Source: 13-2-20CM-66-19 sp036273735 (GTDB lineage Bacteria; Pseudomonadota; Gammaproteobacteria; Steroidobacterales; Steroidobacteraceae). From it: a stretch of DNA of 64,000 nucleotides. Below, one piece after another: positions 34,368 to 43,752 of this stretch. The notes beneath the pieces are model-generated. The model had not been told where the DNA came from. It worked only from the letters and a program-made list of their open reading frames with translations, and did not search any database. Where the stretch lies: the NCBI GenBank assembly GCA_036273735.1, contig DASUHA010000136.1:1-64000 (forward strand), given 5' to 3'. A program made the position numbers and the translations under genes. The stretch's first letter is position 1. Every line of letters starts with the position of its first letter.

Positions 34368-35771
34368 ATGAGCACACTCGATATATCCCCCGAAGAGTTT
34401 CGATCCCTGGCTGCCCGAGTCACGGACCTGGCGGCCCGCTTCCTGACGGCGCTGCCGACTCTGCCGTCCTATCCCAGTGTCACGGGACAGCAAAGCCGCG
34501 AGCGCTTCGGCGGACCTTTGCCGGAAAATGGGATGAAAGCGGCAGCACTGGAGATGCTCGAGGATGTCGTGGGCATGTGCCGCCCCCCCTCACCGCGCTT
34601 CTACGGCTACGTTCTCGGATCCGGGGAGCCCGTGGCTGCTCTCGCGGACCTGCTCGCCAGCGTTCTCAACCAGAACGTGACGGCCTGGCGCTCATCGCCG
34701 GCGGCCGTGGCCATCGAGAGGCAGGTGGTCGAATGGCTCGCAACGGCGGTCGGTTGCAGCGGCTTCGAGGGGAGCCTCTGCGGCGGCGCTTCGGCCGCCA
34801 ACCTGATGGGGCTCGGCATGGCCCGCGAGGCGAAGCAGCCGGCAGCCGAGAATGGCGCCCGAGCCGCTATCGTGTACGCATCGAGCGAAGTGCACATGTC
34901 GATCCCGAAGGCGATGTCGCTCCTCGGCCTGGGTCGTAACAACCTCCGTCTCGTGCCGGTCGATGGAGCCTGGCGGATGGATGTCGGAGCCCTGCGGGCG
35001 GCCATCGAGAAGGATGTTGCCGCCGGAGGCAAGCCCATTGCAGTGGTCGCCACGGCCGGGACGGTCAACACCGGCGCCATCGATCCACTCGAGTCGATTG
35101 CGGCCGTGTGTCGGCAACATGGCCTCTGGCTGCACGTCGACGGCGCCTACGGAGTACTCGCGGCGATGGCGAGCCCAGACCGGTTTCGCGGCCTCGCGCT
35201 CGCCGACTCTCTGTCCCTCGACTCGCACAAATGGCTCTATCAGCCGGTGGACTGCGGGGCCCTCCTCTACAAAAGCCCTGCGGCTGCGCGCGCTGCGTTC
35301 TCGCATACCGGAGAGTATGCCCGCACGTTCGGCTCCGACCCCCTCGAGTCGTTCGCGTTCTTCGACGAATCGATGGAGCTGTCGCGCCGCTTCCGCGCCC
35401 TGAAGCTCTGGCTGTCCCTGCGCTATCACGGCGCCGAAGCGTTTCGGGCGGCCATCCGCGCCGACTTGCGACACGCCAGCGAGCTCACGCGCACCGTCCG
35501 CGGTACAGCAGAACTCGAGTTGCTGGCGCCCACGGATTTGAGCGCCGTCTGCTTCCGCTACCGCGCCGGGGTCGCCAGTGACCTGGACCGGCTCAACGCC
35601 GCGATCCTGAAGCGGCTCATCGAGCGCGGCCGCATCTACCTCTCGAACGCTTCCATTGCCGGACGCTTTGCCTTGCGTGCCTGTTTCGTCAACCATCGCA
35701 CGAGCGACGAGGACGTGGCTGCGATCGTTCCGGAAGTCCTCGCCGCCGGCCGGGACACCCTCCAAGCTTGA
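34368..35771 (+). CDS. Group II PLP-dependent decarboxylase
   Basis: A 467-residue enzyme of the aromatic amino acid/glutamate decarboxylase fold. Lys288 in DSHKWLYQP holds PLP, HVDGAYG provides the Asp that pairs with the pyridine nitrogen, and TAGTVNTGAIDP is the conserved loop. SPRFYGYVLGSG at ~75 and TAWRSSPAAVAIE fit the aromatic decarboxylase subgroup. The substrate (Tyr, Trp, Phe, DOPA or other) cannot be fixed. The frame is open back to 34179, but ATG 34368 gives the family's usual N-terminus. Divergent from the AIM24 gene. Confidence 0.87.
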   Translation: MSTLDISPEEFRSLAARVTDLAARFLTALPTLPSYPSVTGQQSRERFGGPLPENGMKAAALEMLEDVVGMCRPPSPRFYGYVLGSGEPVAALADLLASVLNQNVTAWRSSPAAVAIERQVVEWLATAVGCSGFEGSLCGGASAANLMGLGMAREAKQPAAENGARAAIVYASSEVHMSIPKAMSLLGLGRNNLRLVPVDGAWRMDVGALRAAIEKDVAAGGKPIAVVATAGTVNTGAIDPLESIAAVCRQHGLWLHVDGAYGVLAAMASPDRFRGLALADSLSLDSHKWLYQPVDCGALLYKSPAAARAAFSHTGEYARTFGSDPLESFAFFDESMELSRRFRALKLWLSLRYHGAEAFRAAIRADLRHASELTRTVRGTAELELLAPTDLSAVCFRYRAGVASDLDRLNAAILKRLIERGRIYLSNASIAGRFALRACFVNHRTSDEDVAAIVPEVLAAGRDTLQA

Positions 35772-35991
35772 GCCTGCGCTGCGCCTTGGAGCTCTCGACT
35801 CCATCTTCTCGCGGCTTGCCTAACATCGGAAGAACCATAACAGCGCCGCAGGGAACATAACCACACATGGGCTTGCGTTGATCCGATTCAACAGCACAGC
35901 CCACCGCCATACTCGAGGCTCAGGCCCGGGCCGAGGCGGAATGAGGAGGAAATCCAGAAGGCGCGTTGACTCCCAATCTGTGGAGGGTGAA

Positions 35992-36861
35992 ATGAGACAT
36001 CCGTCATTTCGACTGTCACGGTTCCCTCGAATTCTGTCTGGCCGCCAGTGCCTGGCCACCGCGATCTGCGCAGGGATGGGGCTCCTGGCGGGCAACGCCT
36101 GGGCTCAGCTCGCGCCCAATCAGACCGAGGGCTTCGGCAACGGCAGGTTGATCACGTTCACCTACCTGCAGAACTTCGATTGCGTCGATCAGCCGCTGCT
36201 CGATCTGGATTTCGACGGGATGATGGCTCAGTCGGATCCCAAAGAGATGCAGACACCCATCTGCCAGGTGGTCACCGAGCCGACGCAGGATCCTACCGGA
36301 GGCCACCTCAAGCATACCGCTCACCTCTACGTCCTGGTGCCCATGTTCGGCAACGACAAGGATCCCAAGCATGCGATGGACTGTCCCGATGGAGGCCGTC
36401 CCGGTGAGTTGTGCGGAGAGGACCTGGGGAAGGCGCTGATCGGCCTCTTCGGCCATATCCCGGAGGCCTGGGAGAAGAAGCCGGGCGTTGCGACCCAGTG
36501 TCCCGACCCGAATCACCCGGTACCCGGAACGTGCACCATGCACGCTTCCTCGGTGGACCTGTCGGTGCTGCTTGCCGGGATGCCCGGCATTCCTAACCCG
36601 CCGAAAGGCCCGCTCTTCGTGCCGACACCCAACCACGATCACGTCGTGGACAACAGCCGGGTGAACGCCAAGCCCATCTGGTGGGAGGTCCGCCCGGTCC
36701 TGATCATGGATTCGAGGGATTGGCCGACGCCCGACGGCAGCGCCGGGATCACCTCGTCCAGGCAGATGGATGCGGCGGAGGCGGCCGGGACCGCGATCGA
36801 AGTCGGCTCGAACTTCTTCCTGTTCTTCAGCTCACGGATGGGGGCCATGCCCGGGATGTAG
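35992..36861 (+). CDS. Secreted protein of unknown function
   Basis: A 289-residue protein with a long n-region and signal peptide (CLATAICAGMGLLAGNAWAQ). GGAGGGTGAA directly precedes ATG 35992. The mature protein has six Cys (FDCVDQ, PICQVV, MDCPDGG, ELCGED, TQCPDP, GTCTMH) suited to three disulfides, and His-rich segments (HLKHTAHLYVL, PNHDHVVDN) that might bind a metal. DWPTPDGS lies near the C-terminus. I do not recognise the family. It is alone, and converges with the transketolase gene, 6 nt apart. Confidence 0.65.
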   Translation: MRHPSFRLSRFPRILSGRQCLATAICAGMGLLAGNAWAQLAPNQTEGFGNGRLITFTYLQNFDCVDQPLLDLDFDGMMAQSDPKEMQTPICQVVTEPTQDPTGGHLKHTAHLYVLVPMFGNDKDPKHAMDCPDGGRPGELCGEDLGKALIGLFGHIPEAWEKKPGVATQCPDPNHPVPGTCTMHASSVDLSVLLAGMPGIPNPPKGPLFVPTPNHDHVVDNSRVNAKPIWWEVRPVLIMDSRDWPTPDGSAGITSSRQMDAAEAAGTAIEVGSNFFLFFSSRMGAMPGM

Positions 36862-36867
36862 CTCGAC

Positions 36868-38781
36868 TCACAGCAGAGCCTTCACGGCTTTGGAGATACC
36901 GGCCGGATCGAGCCCCTGGTAGCCCATCTGCTGCCACAGGCCCCCGGAACCCTCCCTGTGGGTGCCGATGTGATCGTAACGGCCCTTGAAGCCGGCCTGG
37001 AGCAGGTAGCTGCCGAAGCGACTGCCCAGGCCGGTCTTTACGTTCCAGCCCTCGGTAACCAACACGAAGGGCACGCCCGACAGCCTGCGCATCATCTGTG
37101 CGTCTACGAGATTGACCGTCGGCTTGTTGATCAGACCGACCTTGACCCCCTGCTCCTGCAGGCCAATGACCGCATCGAGGGCGCGATAGACCGTCTCGCC
37201 GGTAGACACGACATAGCCGCCGCCGGCTGGGGCTTCGCGCACGATGTCATCCCGGCCCGGCTCGAAGGGCTTCCCCTGGTACATCGGCTTGCCATCCGTC
37301 CCGAGGATGTCCGGAACGGCTGCTCGCGTGGAGAACACGAAGCGCAGCCCCGGGTCCTTGAAGATACGCCTGACGCAAGCCCCGAACTGATGTTGGTCGG
37401 CCGGGAAATAGAGCCGGGTCGTATCCGCGCCGTGCGCCGGCATGAGCCCGCCGTCGGCATACATGCTGTTGATGCCGAAGTGACAGGTGTTGTCGGCCAT
37501 GTCATCGACGCCGCTGTGGCTGAAATGGGCGAGCACGTTGGCGAAGTTGAGCCGCGCCATGGTGATCTCGCTGATGCACATCTCCAGGAAGGCGCTGAAC
37601 GTTGCATACACGCCCTGCTTGCCTGCGACGGCGCCGAACCCTGCCGCAGCCGAGTAGTTGCCGCGCTCCATGATGCCGCCGCGAATGAAGACCTCGGGGT
37701 GCTTCTTGCGGACATGGTGCAGGCCCTGTGAGCCTTCGAGGTCGTTGTCGAACACCCGAACGCTGGCCACGCGCTCGGCTTGCGGCATTGCATCCAGCAA
37801 CTCATTGATGAGCTTGCCGAAATCATCGCGATTCTTGCCCGCGCCGCTCGAGCCTTTGAACGTGAGAGGGCTCTTGGAAGGCTTCGCCGCCTTCAGCATG
37901 GCGATCGCCTGCTCGTAGCCGCCACGCCCTTCCAGGTATTGGATGGCGACCTCGGCCTCCAGGACCTCGTGCGACTTCGGACTGCCTTCCGCTCCGGCGA
38001 TACCCGGCGCCATGGGGCGCTTGATCACCAGTGCGTGTGGGCGCTGGTCGGAGAACACGCGGCAAAGATCGATATAGAGCGCATCCAGATCCTCGCCCAT
38101 GGTGGTATCCGTCTGCAGCCCGTAGCCCGAGAGGGTACGGGTCAGGTCATAGCCGGTCATGTATTCCTGCGGATGCCCGGCAATCGTCACGTTGTTGTCG
38201 TCGACCAGCACCTTGATGTCGAGCTGTTTGCCGACGGCCAGGCGCGCCGCTTCGGCGTTGTCGCCTTCCATCTGGCTGCCATCGGAGCCGAGGAGAATCA
38301 CGGCCTTGCCGGGGTTGGCCATGGCGATGCCATTACAGAAAGCCCACATATGGCCGAGGCGGCCAGAGGCAAACTCCACGCCCGGCGTGAGCGCCTTTTC
38401 CGGGTGACCCGGCAGCCCGCTGTCGTACTCGCGATAGTGCAGAAGCTTCTCGGCCGGCATGGCCCCGTTGAGGACGCTCAGCAGATACTGGGTCGCTACG
38501 CGATGGCCGGCTTCATCGTAGAAGGTCGGCACGATCGGCGCACCGTTGGCTATGAAAGCGCGAATGATCGTGACCTCAGGAACCGTGTCGTAGGCCCCGC
38601 CCGTATGACCTGAAAGACCCTTCGCACCGGCGAGCGCCGTGAAGAATACGATCGCGTCCCGACAGAGCTGGATATTGTGCTTGAGCGTCGCCTTCTGTGC
38701 GTCGGTCAGCGTAGTGACGGCCGGATCCAGTTTGAGCGGCTCGAGCTTGCCGAGATCGATGGGAAAGGTTTCATTGGCCAT
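36868..38781 (-). CDS. Transketolase-family enzyme
   Basis: A 637-residue thiamine-diphosphate enzyme. The cofactor motif runs from GSDGSQMEGDNAEAAR to DDNNVTIAG, and GLSGHTGGAYD near the N-terminus matches the substrate-binding His of transketolases. The pyrimidine domain includes RGGIMERGNYSAAAGFGAV and the C-terminal domain VLVTEGWNVKTGLGSRFGSYLL. It moves two-carbon units between sugar phosphates. The sequence departs from housekeeping TktA (for example FSHSGVDDMADNTCHFGINSMYADGG), so it may be a variant with another donor. A DUF1080 gene lies upstream on the same strand, ~200 nt away. Confidence 0.87.
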   Translation of the reverse strand: MANETFPIDLGKLEPLKLDPAVTTLTDAQKATLKHNIQLCRDAIVFFTALAGAKGLSGHTGGAYDTVPEVTIIRAFIANGAPIVPTFYDEAGHRVATQYLLSVLNGAMPAEKLLHYREYDSGLPGHPEKALTPGVEFASGRLGHMWAFCNGIAMANPGKAVILLGSDGSQMEGDNAEAARLAVGKQLDIKVLVDDNNVTIAGHPQEYMTGYDLTRTLSGYGLQTDTTMGEDLDALYIDLCRVFSDQRPHALVIKRPMAPGIAGAEGSPKSHEVLEAEVAIQYLEGRGGYEQAIAMLKAAKPSKSPLTFKGSSGAGKNRDDFGKLINELLDAMPQAERVASVRVFDNDLEGSQGLHHVRKKHPEVFIRGGIMERGNYSAAAGFGAVAGKQGVYATFSAFLEMCISEITMARLNFANVLAHFSHSGVDDMADNTCHFGINSMYADGGLMPAHGADTTRLYFPADQHQFGACVRRIFKDPGLRFVFSTRAAVPDILGTDGKPMYQGKPFEPGRDDIVREAPAGGGYVVSTGETVYRALDAVIGLQEQGVKVGLINKPTVNLVDAQMMRRLSGVPFVLVTEGWNVKTGLGSRFGSYLLQAGFKGRYDHIGTHREGSGGLWQQMGYQGLDPAGISKAVKALL

Positions 38782-38984
38782 GGAGAGGTACTTCCGTAGT
38801 GGGCGCGGTGGGAAAAAATGGCCTGCGACGAATCGCAGGACTCGTACCAGCACGCGAGAATCGGAGGGGTCCGCTGAGGGCAGGGACATCCTATCAGAGC
38901 TCGACCGGGGCGGCAGCTCAGGCCGCGCGGCCAAGCGCACGACCCGCTTGCCACGAGTGTCACCAGGATGCTCGTGCCATCCCC

Positions 38985-39791
38985 CTAGGGCAGCTCGCGC
39001 ACCCAGATGTTCCTGAAGCTGATCGGCTCGCTCCGGTCGCCGTGCGCCTGCAGCTTGATGGGCGCCTCGTCATACGCCTTGTAGACTGGCCTGCCGATAT
39101 AGAGTGTCTGGCCCTTGAGCTCGAAGTGGTCATCGACCACGACCCCGTTCCAGAGCACGGTTGCATACGCGGGGCTTCTCAAACTTCCATCCGGATTGAA
39201 TCGCGGCGCCGTCCAGATTACGTCATACGACTGCCACTGACCCGGTTTGCGTGCCGCGTTCGCCAGCGGAATGCTCTGCTTGTACAGGCTTCCGGCCATG
39301 CCGTTCACGTACGTGCGATTCCTGTAGGAGTCCAACACCTGCAGCTCGTAGCCGTTATCGCCAGGCCCGGTCGAGGCCAGAAACACCCCGCTGTTGCCCC
39401 GTGCCTGATCACTGCCGGTGACGTCCGCCGGAATCCGCCACTCGATGTGCAGCTGATAGTTCCTGAACCTGCGGCGGGTCTCTATGTTGCCGACGCCGGG
39501 CGCCTTGTTGACCACCAGGACTCCATCCCTGACGAACCACCGCGCCGGCGTATGATCCTGAGCCGAGACCCACTCACTCAAGCTCTTACCGTCGAAGAGA
39601 ATGATTGCATCCGACGGCGGAGCGCCCATCGTGGCGCCCGGCGTCACCACCGGCGGTGCCGGAGTCCATACTTCCGTGGCTTTCGGATTGGGCGTGGCCG
39701 CCTCCTGCGCCGCAACCAGCGCGCTGGCCGCAAACAGCGATGCGATCGCGAAGGCCTTTGCAGTCGGTAAGCTCATAATATTCATAAGCAT
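38985..39791 (-). CDS. DUF1080 (3-keto-disaccharide hydrolase-like) exported protein
   Basis: A 268-residue protein with a signal peptide (AFAIASLFAASALVAAQ) and one DUF1080/LamG-like jelly-roll domain: IILFDGKSLSEWV, ARWFVRDGVLVV, NYQLHIEWRIP, GNSGVFL, YELQVLDSY and a final SFRNIWVRELP. Family members hydrolyse 3-keto-glycosides made by secreted oxidoreductases. No partner glucoside 3-dehydrogenase is in the window, so substrate is unknown. Three ATGs (39791, 39785, 39776) are possible starts; none has a strong ribosome site. Confidence 0.85.
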   Translation of the reverse strand: MLMNIMSLPTAKAFAIASLFAASALVAAQEAATPNPKATEVWTPAPPVVTPGATMGAPPSDAIILFDGKSLSEWVSAQDHTPARWFVRDGVLVVNKAPGVGNIETRRRFRNYQLHIEWRIPADVTGSDQARGNSGVFLASTGPGDNGYELQVLDSYRNRTYVNGMAGSLYKQSIPLANAARKPGQWQSYDVIWTAPRFNPDGSLRSPAYATVLWNGVVVDDHFELKGQTLYIGRPVYKAYDEAPIKLQAHGDRSEPISFRNIWVRELP

Positions 39792-39834
39792 ACACCACGG
39801 ACCGCTCTTCAGAAGCTACCCTGAGGCAACCTCC

Positions 39835-40461
39835 TCATGGCCGGAGACTGATGTGAACGAGCCACCCCTCTCCGGCCAGCATTCCGGCAGACACGCCGAC
39901 GAACGCCCCCATGATCACGTCACTGACGAAATGCCAGTCTCCCGCGACCAGCAGTGCCGCTGCGAGCAGCAGCAGGCCCGTTAGCACCCGCGTGCTGGGC
40001 GGGTAGAGCCTCATGAAGGCCCCCGCAAACGCTCCTGCCAACACCATGTGACCCGACGGGAAGCTGCTGGCTGCCGTGCCCATCGCGAGATGGAAGTCAT
40101 GTCTTGCGCCGTGCACGACCGCGAGCGGGCTCGAAACTCCGAAGAAAGGTTTGAACACCTGATCGTTCACTCCATAGGCGCATATCGAGGCAATACAGGC
40201 CACGCCCAAGGCTTCCCCGAGTCGCGACAGATGCCCACGCGTCAGGCGAGCCAGTACCAGCGCCAGAACCACGGCCGCCTCCAGAGTCAGGATCACCGTA
40301 GCGCCGAAGGCGGCATTCACTGCGCCGAAATGACGGCCGGCTCCCCAGACATGAAGCGCCACCGGCACATCCACCTTCTTGAAGCAGAGGGCAGCCGCGA
40401 CAGCGCAAGCCGCAAACACCAGAAGCCAGAACTTCAGCACTACGGTAAAGCGTTTCATCAC
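39835..40461 (-). CDS. PAP2-family membrane phosphatase
   Basis: A 208-residue inner-membrane protein with about five or six helices. Motif 2 is SSFPSGHMVLAG (Ser-Gly-His around residue 137) and motif 3 is GDWHFVSDVIMG (His177, Asp181). Motif 1, normally KxxxxxxRP, is weak: KPFFGVSSP keeps the Lys but lacks the Arg. Substrates of the family are lipid phosphates such as undecaprenyl or phosphatidic pyrophosphates. GTG 40461 overlaps the ATG at 40458 region; AGGAG upstream fits the GTG. The LysR gene ends 12 nt before it, so they may share a transcript. Confidence 0.82.
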   Translation of the reverse strand: MMKRFTVVLKFWLLVFAACAVAAALCFKKVDVPVALHVWGAGRHFGAVNAAFGATVILTLEAAVVLALVLARLTRGHLSRLGEALGVACIASICAYGVNDQVFKPFFGVSSPLAVVHGARHDFHLAMGTAASSFPSGHMVLAGAFAGAFMRLYPPSTRVLTGLLLLAAALLVAGDWHFVSDVIMGAFVGVSAGMLAGEGWLVHISLRP

Positions 40462-40473
40462 GATGCCAAACTC

Positions 40474-41427
40474 CTAACGGTCGCTGGATGCACGGGCGCG
40501 CCTGCGCTTCGCGGCTCGCGGCGTAGCCGGCAACCCCGAAGCTCTGACGAAATCGATGAACGCTCGCAGAGGCGCAGGCACGAGACGCCGTCCGGAGTAG
40601 TAGAGAAACGGCCCCGAGAAGCGTTGCCACCACGGCTCGAGGACGGGCTCGAGCGCACCGCTCTCGAAGTGCGGGCGCAGCCAGTCGTCGAAGAGGGAGA
40701 TGATCCCGGCTCCGGCTATCGCCGCTGCGACGGCAAGGTCGGTCGCCGTCCCGAGGCTGACGAGCAGCGGCCCAGTGGGCTCGATGCGCACGACCTCGCC
40801 GTCACGCTCGAACTCCCAGGGCTGCATCGCTCGGCCGCTGAATCGGCCACACAGGCACGCGTGCTTTAAAAGGTCGCGCGGATGCTGAGGCCGCCCACGT
40901 CGATCGAGGTACGCCGGCGCCGCAGCGAGCGCGAAATGCTGAGTGCGCGGACCAATGGGTACCGCGATCATATCCTGCTGCAACCGCTCGTCATAACGGA
41001 TGCCGGCGTCGAAGCCGGCAGCGAGCACGTCGACAAAGCTGTCTTCGGCGACTACCTCCAGGCGAATGTCCGGATAAGCGGCCAGAAACCGCGGCACGAT
41101 CCCGGGTAACACGAGCCGGGCGGCGCTGACCGGGACGTTGAGCCTGAGTGTGCCGGCCGGCTTGTCGCGAAACCCGCTCACCACATCGAGCGCCGATTCG
41201 ACTTCGCTCAATGCGGAGCCGAGCCGCTCGAGCAGCCGCTTGCCGGCTTCGGTGGGGGCAACACTGCGCGTCGTGCGATAGAAGAGGCGCACGCCGAGTG
41301 TGGCTTCCAGCCTGCGTATGGCCTCACTGAGGCCGGACGCGCTCTTGCCGCTCGCGCGTGCTGCATCGCGAAAGCCCCGCGCACGAGCCACGGCCAGAAA
41401 GGCCTTGAGATCACCCAGTTCCGTCAC
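40474..41427 (-). CDS. LysR-family transcriptional regulator
   Basis: A 317-residue LTTR. The N-terminal winged helix is clear: LKAFLAVARARGFRDAARASGKSASGLSEAIRRLEATLGVRLFYRTTRSVAPTEAG (given by residues 7-62). The rest is the periplasmic-binding-like effector domain, starting GTLRLNVPVSAARLVLPGIVPRFL. It is divergent from an aldo/keto reductase gene across ~95 nt holding an inverted repeat, the usual LTTR-target arrangement. The effector is unknown. The C-terminus is Arg/Lys-rich (RAAKRRRARASSDR). Confidence 0.9.
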   Translation of the reverse strand: MTELGDLKAFLAVARARGFRDAARASGKSASGLSEAIRRLEATLGVRLFYRTTRSVAPTEAGKRLLERLGSALSEVESALDVVSGFRDKPAGTLRLNVPVSAARLVLPGIVPRFLAAYPDIRLEVVAEDSFVDVLAAGFDAGIRYDERLQQDMIAVPIGPRTQHFALAAAPAYLDRRGRPQHPRDLLKHACLCGRFSGRAMQPWEFERDGEVVRIEPTGPLLVSLGTATDLAVAAAIAGAGIISLFDDWLRPHFESGALEPVLEPWWQRFSGPFLYYSGRRLVPAPLRAFIDFVRASGLPATPRAAKRRRARASSDR

Positions 41428-41440
41428 TGTCCGTATTTTC

Positions 41441-41462
41441 GCACAGCCCGTACAGATTGTGC
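41441..41462. promoter_or_regulatory. Candidate LysR operator
   Basis: GCACA (41441-41445) and TGTGC (41458-41462) form an inverted repeat with 12 nt between, in the divergent LysR/aldo-keto reductase gap. The size and place fit the T-N11-A class of LTTR sites. Short arms mean chance cannot be excluded. Confidence 0.45.
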
Positions 41463-41522
41463 CTGATTATCGCGCAGGCTCACAGAGGATAGATTGTCGC
41501 CCAGATCCAAAGGAGATCATCC

Positions 41523-42404
41523 ATGTCCAGCATCGACAGCTCACGCACATTCAGGCTCGCGGATCGCCCCGTGCAGCGGCTCGGTTACGGCGCCATGCAG
41601 CTCGCGGGGCCCGGCGTGTTCGGGCCGCCCAAAGACGAGGCCGAGGCCTTGGCCGTCCTGCGGGAAGCGGCGGCGAACGGCGTGAACCACCTCGACACCA
41701 GCGACTACTACGGCCCCCACATCACCAATCAACTCATTCGCAAAGCGCTGCATCCCTATCGGGAGGACCTGGTCATCGTCACCAAGATCGGTGCCCAGCG
41801 CGGCACCGACGGCTCATGGCTACCCGCCTCCTCCCCCGAGGAGCTCGCCCAGGCGGTGTACGACAATCTGCGCAATCTGGGCCTCGAAACCCTCGAGGTG
41901 GTCAATTTCCGCAGCATGGGCCGCGCGCACGGGCCGGCGGAAGGCTCCATCGAGGCGCCACTCAGCGCGGTGGCTGAGCTGCAGCGCAAAGGCCTGGTGC
42001 GGCACATCGGATTGAGCAACGTCACGCGCGCCCAGATCGAGGAGGGACGGCGGATCTGCGAAATCGTTTGCGTTCAGAATCACTACAACCTGGCGCGTCG
42101 CGTCGACGATGTGCTGATCGATGAGCTTGCGCGCGACGGCACCGCCTACGTGCCCTTCTTTCCCCTCGGCGGCTTCACCCCGCTGCAGTCATCCATCCTT
42201 TCCGAGGTGGCCCAACGCCTCGGTGCGACGCCGATGCAGGTTGCACTCGCCTGGCTCCTTCGCCGGTCACCTAACATCCTGCTGATCCCGGGCACCTCTT
42301 CGCGCGCTCACTTGCGGGAGAACCTTGCGGCCGCGGAGCTGGATCTGCCGCCCGATGCCCTCGCAGCGCTGGATGGGATCAAAATGGATAGCCGATCCCC
42401 GTGA
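41523..42404 (+). CDS. Aldo/keto reductase-family oxidoreductase
   Basis: A 293-residue TIM-barrel NADPH oxidoreductase. Asp58 and Tyr63 in LDTSDYYG and Lys88 in VTKIG give three of the four catalytic positions. The fourth, usually His in a LHxxD motif, reads VNFRSMG, so Arg replaces His, as I recall for one YdbC-like subset. IPGTSSRAHLRENLAA near the end is the cofactor motif. It is divergent from LysR, which probably controls it. The last 26 nt overlap the 3' end of the Omp85-type gene on the other strand. Confidence 0.88.
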   Translation: MSSIDSSRTFRLADRPVQRLGYGAMQLAGPGVFGPPKDEAEALAVLREAAANGVNHLDTSDYYGPHITNQLIRKALHPYREDLVIVTKIGAQRGTDGSWLPASSPEELAQAVYDNLRNLGLETLEVVNFRSMGRAHGPAEGSIEAPLSAVAELQRKGLVRHIGLSNVTRAQIEEGRRICEIVCVQNHYNLARRVDDVLIDELARDGTAYVPFFPLGGFTPLQSSILSEVAQRLGATPMQVALAWLLRRSPNILLIPGTSSRAHLRENLAAAELDLPPDALAALDGIKMDSRSP

Positions 42405-43752
42405 ACACCGCGGTCCCTTCATTGCCATAGCCGATGTCGACGTACCCGACGACGAACGGCCGCGCCACGCCCCGGAATCCGACGCCGAAGACCTTGTGCA
42501 GCTCCGAAGTCGGCCAGGCGCCGAGCCGCGAGAACACGCGGCCGACATCGAGGAACGGCGCCACCTCGAGATCCAGACGGCTGGAGGCGATGCGCACCGA
42601 GCCCACTTTGCGGCGCAGCTCGACGGTTGCGGAGAAGGCGTTGCGGTCATAGAAGCGCCCGGCACCGTAGCCGCGCAGCGGTTGCCCGCCGCCGATCACA
42701 CTCTGCCCGCCGCCGAGCGTGCTCAACGCCCAGAACGGCGCATGGTCGGCCTGGGGCATATAGCGCAGAGCAGCATGAGCCGCGAGGATGGTGTTGTGTG
42801 CGACCGTCCAGAAGCCGCGACCATCGATGCCCGTCTCACTGAACAGGGAGTCATTCAGAAGGCCATTGCGGCTCGCCAGCCCGCCATAAACGACCCACTC
42901 GACACCGCGCGTCGGCACGACGATGTCGTCGCGGGAGTCGTAGATCACGGCGAAGCGGTTCAGCACTTCCTTGGTCGAGTGCAGGCCGCGGACGTTGGGG
43001 AAGAGCACATCAGTCGATAGGATGCGAGGAAGCGTCCCAGGCAGCACGTCGACGTTCCGTAAGAGGAGGGTGTATTGCAGCTGCCAGGCCCGGGTCAGAT
43101 TGAAGCCGAACTCGCCCTGGGCGAGCTCCTGCTCGTTGGTGAAATTCGTCTGGTGATCGGCGGGCGTGTGATTGCCGATTCCGTAGAACCTCGGCGTGCC
43201 GTCACGGTCATAGATCACGCTGAGATTGACCGACCAGCGTCGATCGCGCAGCCGTCCTTCCTGATACTGAGCGTTGACACCCCGCTCCACCCGTTGCTTG
43301 GCCTCCGCCGTGAGGGCCCATTGCTCATCCGCGCTCGGATAGTCGTAGATGCGTGCGTGCGCACCCCAGCCGAAATACGTGTTGTGTATGATGTCAGGCG
43401 CAATCATCTGACGGATGTGCTCACTCTCATCCGTCTTCAGCCACGTCGGGATGATCCCGACTGTCGAGCCGCTGTCGGGATCGACTGCGATCTCCGGAAC
43501 CGGGAGAAAGGGCGCCGTCGAGGGATTGAGCCAACTGAGGACTCCGCCGGCCGCGTTCCGTGTGGCAGGTTGCGGCACCGTTTGCGGAGCCTTCACCGCA
43601 GGCGGCGGCGTCGGCGGCTGCGCGGTCGGCGGCACCGCGGGCACCTGCGCGATGGCCTGATGGCCCGGTATCAGTGCGGCAAGCGCCAGCGCCAGAGGTG
43701 CGAGGGCCGCCGCGGTCCGGCCACGGAAGGCCCGCCAGGACGGGCTGCTCAC
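42379..43752 (-). CDS. Omp85-superfamily outer-membrane beta-barrel, last gene of the phosphonate operon
   Basis: A 457-residue protein with a signal peptide (LAPLALALAALIPGHQAIAQ), a Pro-rich stretch (VPPTAQPPTPPP) and a barrel resembling the surface-antigen domain of BamA/TamA. Typical pieces are FAVIYDSRDDIVVPTRGVEW, LGGGQSVIGGGQPLRGYGAGRFYDRNAF, and the closing GYGNEGTAVFTGIGYPF with terminal Phe. No POTRA domains are present. GTG 43752 overlaps the TGA of the transaminase (GTGA), so it is translationally coupled to the AEP pathway. It may help place or export the phosphonate-bearing product; that is inference. Confidence 0.82.
   Translation of the reverse strand: MSSPSWRAFRGRTAAALAPLALALAALIPGHQAIAQVPAVPPTAQPPTPPPAVKAPQTVPQPATRNAAGGVLSWLNPSTAPFLPVPEIAVDPDSGSTVGIIPTWLKTDESEHIRQMIAPDIIHNTYFGWGAHARIYDYPSADEQWALTAEAKQRVERGVNAQYQEGRLRDRRWSVNLSVIYDRDGTPRFYGIGNHTPADHQTNFTNEQELAQGEFGFNLTRAWQLQYTLLLRNVDVLPGTLPRILSTDVLFPNVRGLHSTKEVLNRFAVIYDSRDDIVVPTRGVEWVVYGGLASRNGLLNDSLFSETGIDGRGFWTVAHNTILAAHAALRYMPQADHAPFWALSTLGGGQSVIGGGQPLRGYGAGRFYDRNAFSATVELRRKVGSVRIASSRLDLEVAPFLDVGRVFSRLGAWPTSELHKVFGVGFRGVARPFVVGYVDIGYGNEGTAVFTGIGYPF

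Noticed and set aside
34692..35804. Minus-strand frame opposite the PLP decarboxylase
   Set aside because: A shadow of the plus-strand gene, which has its PLP lysine and Asp in place.
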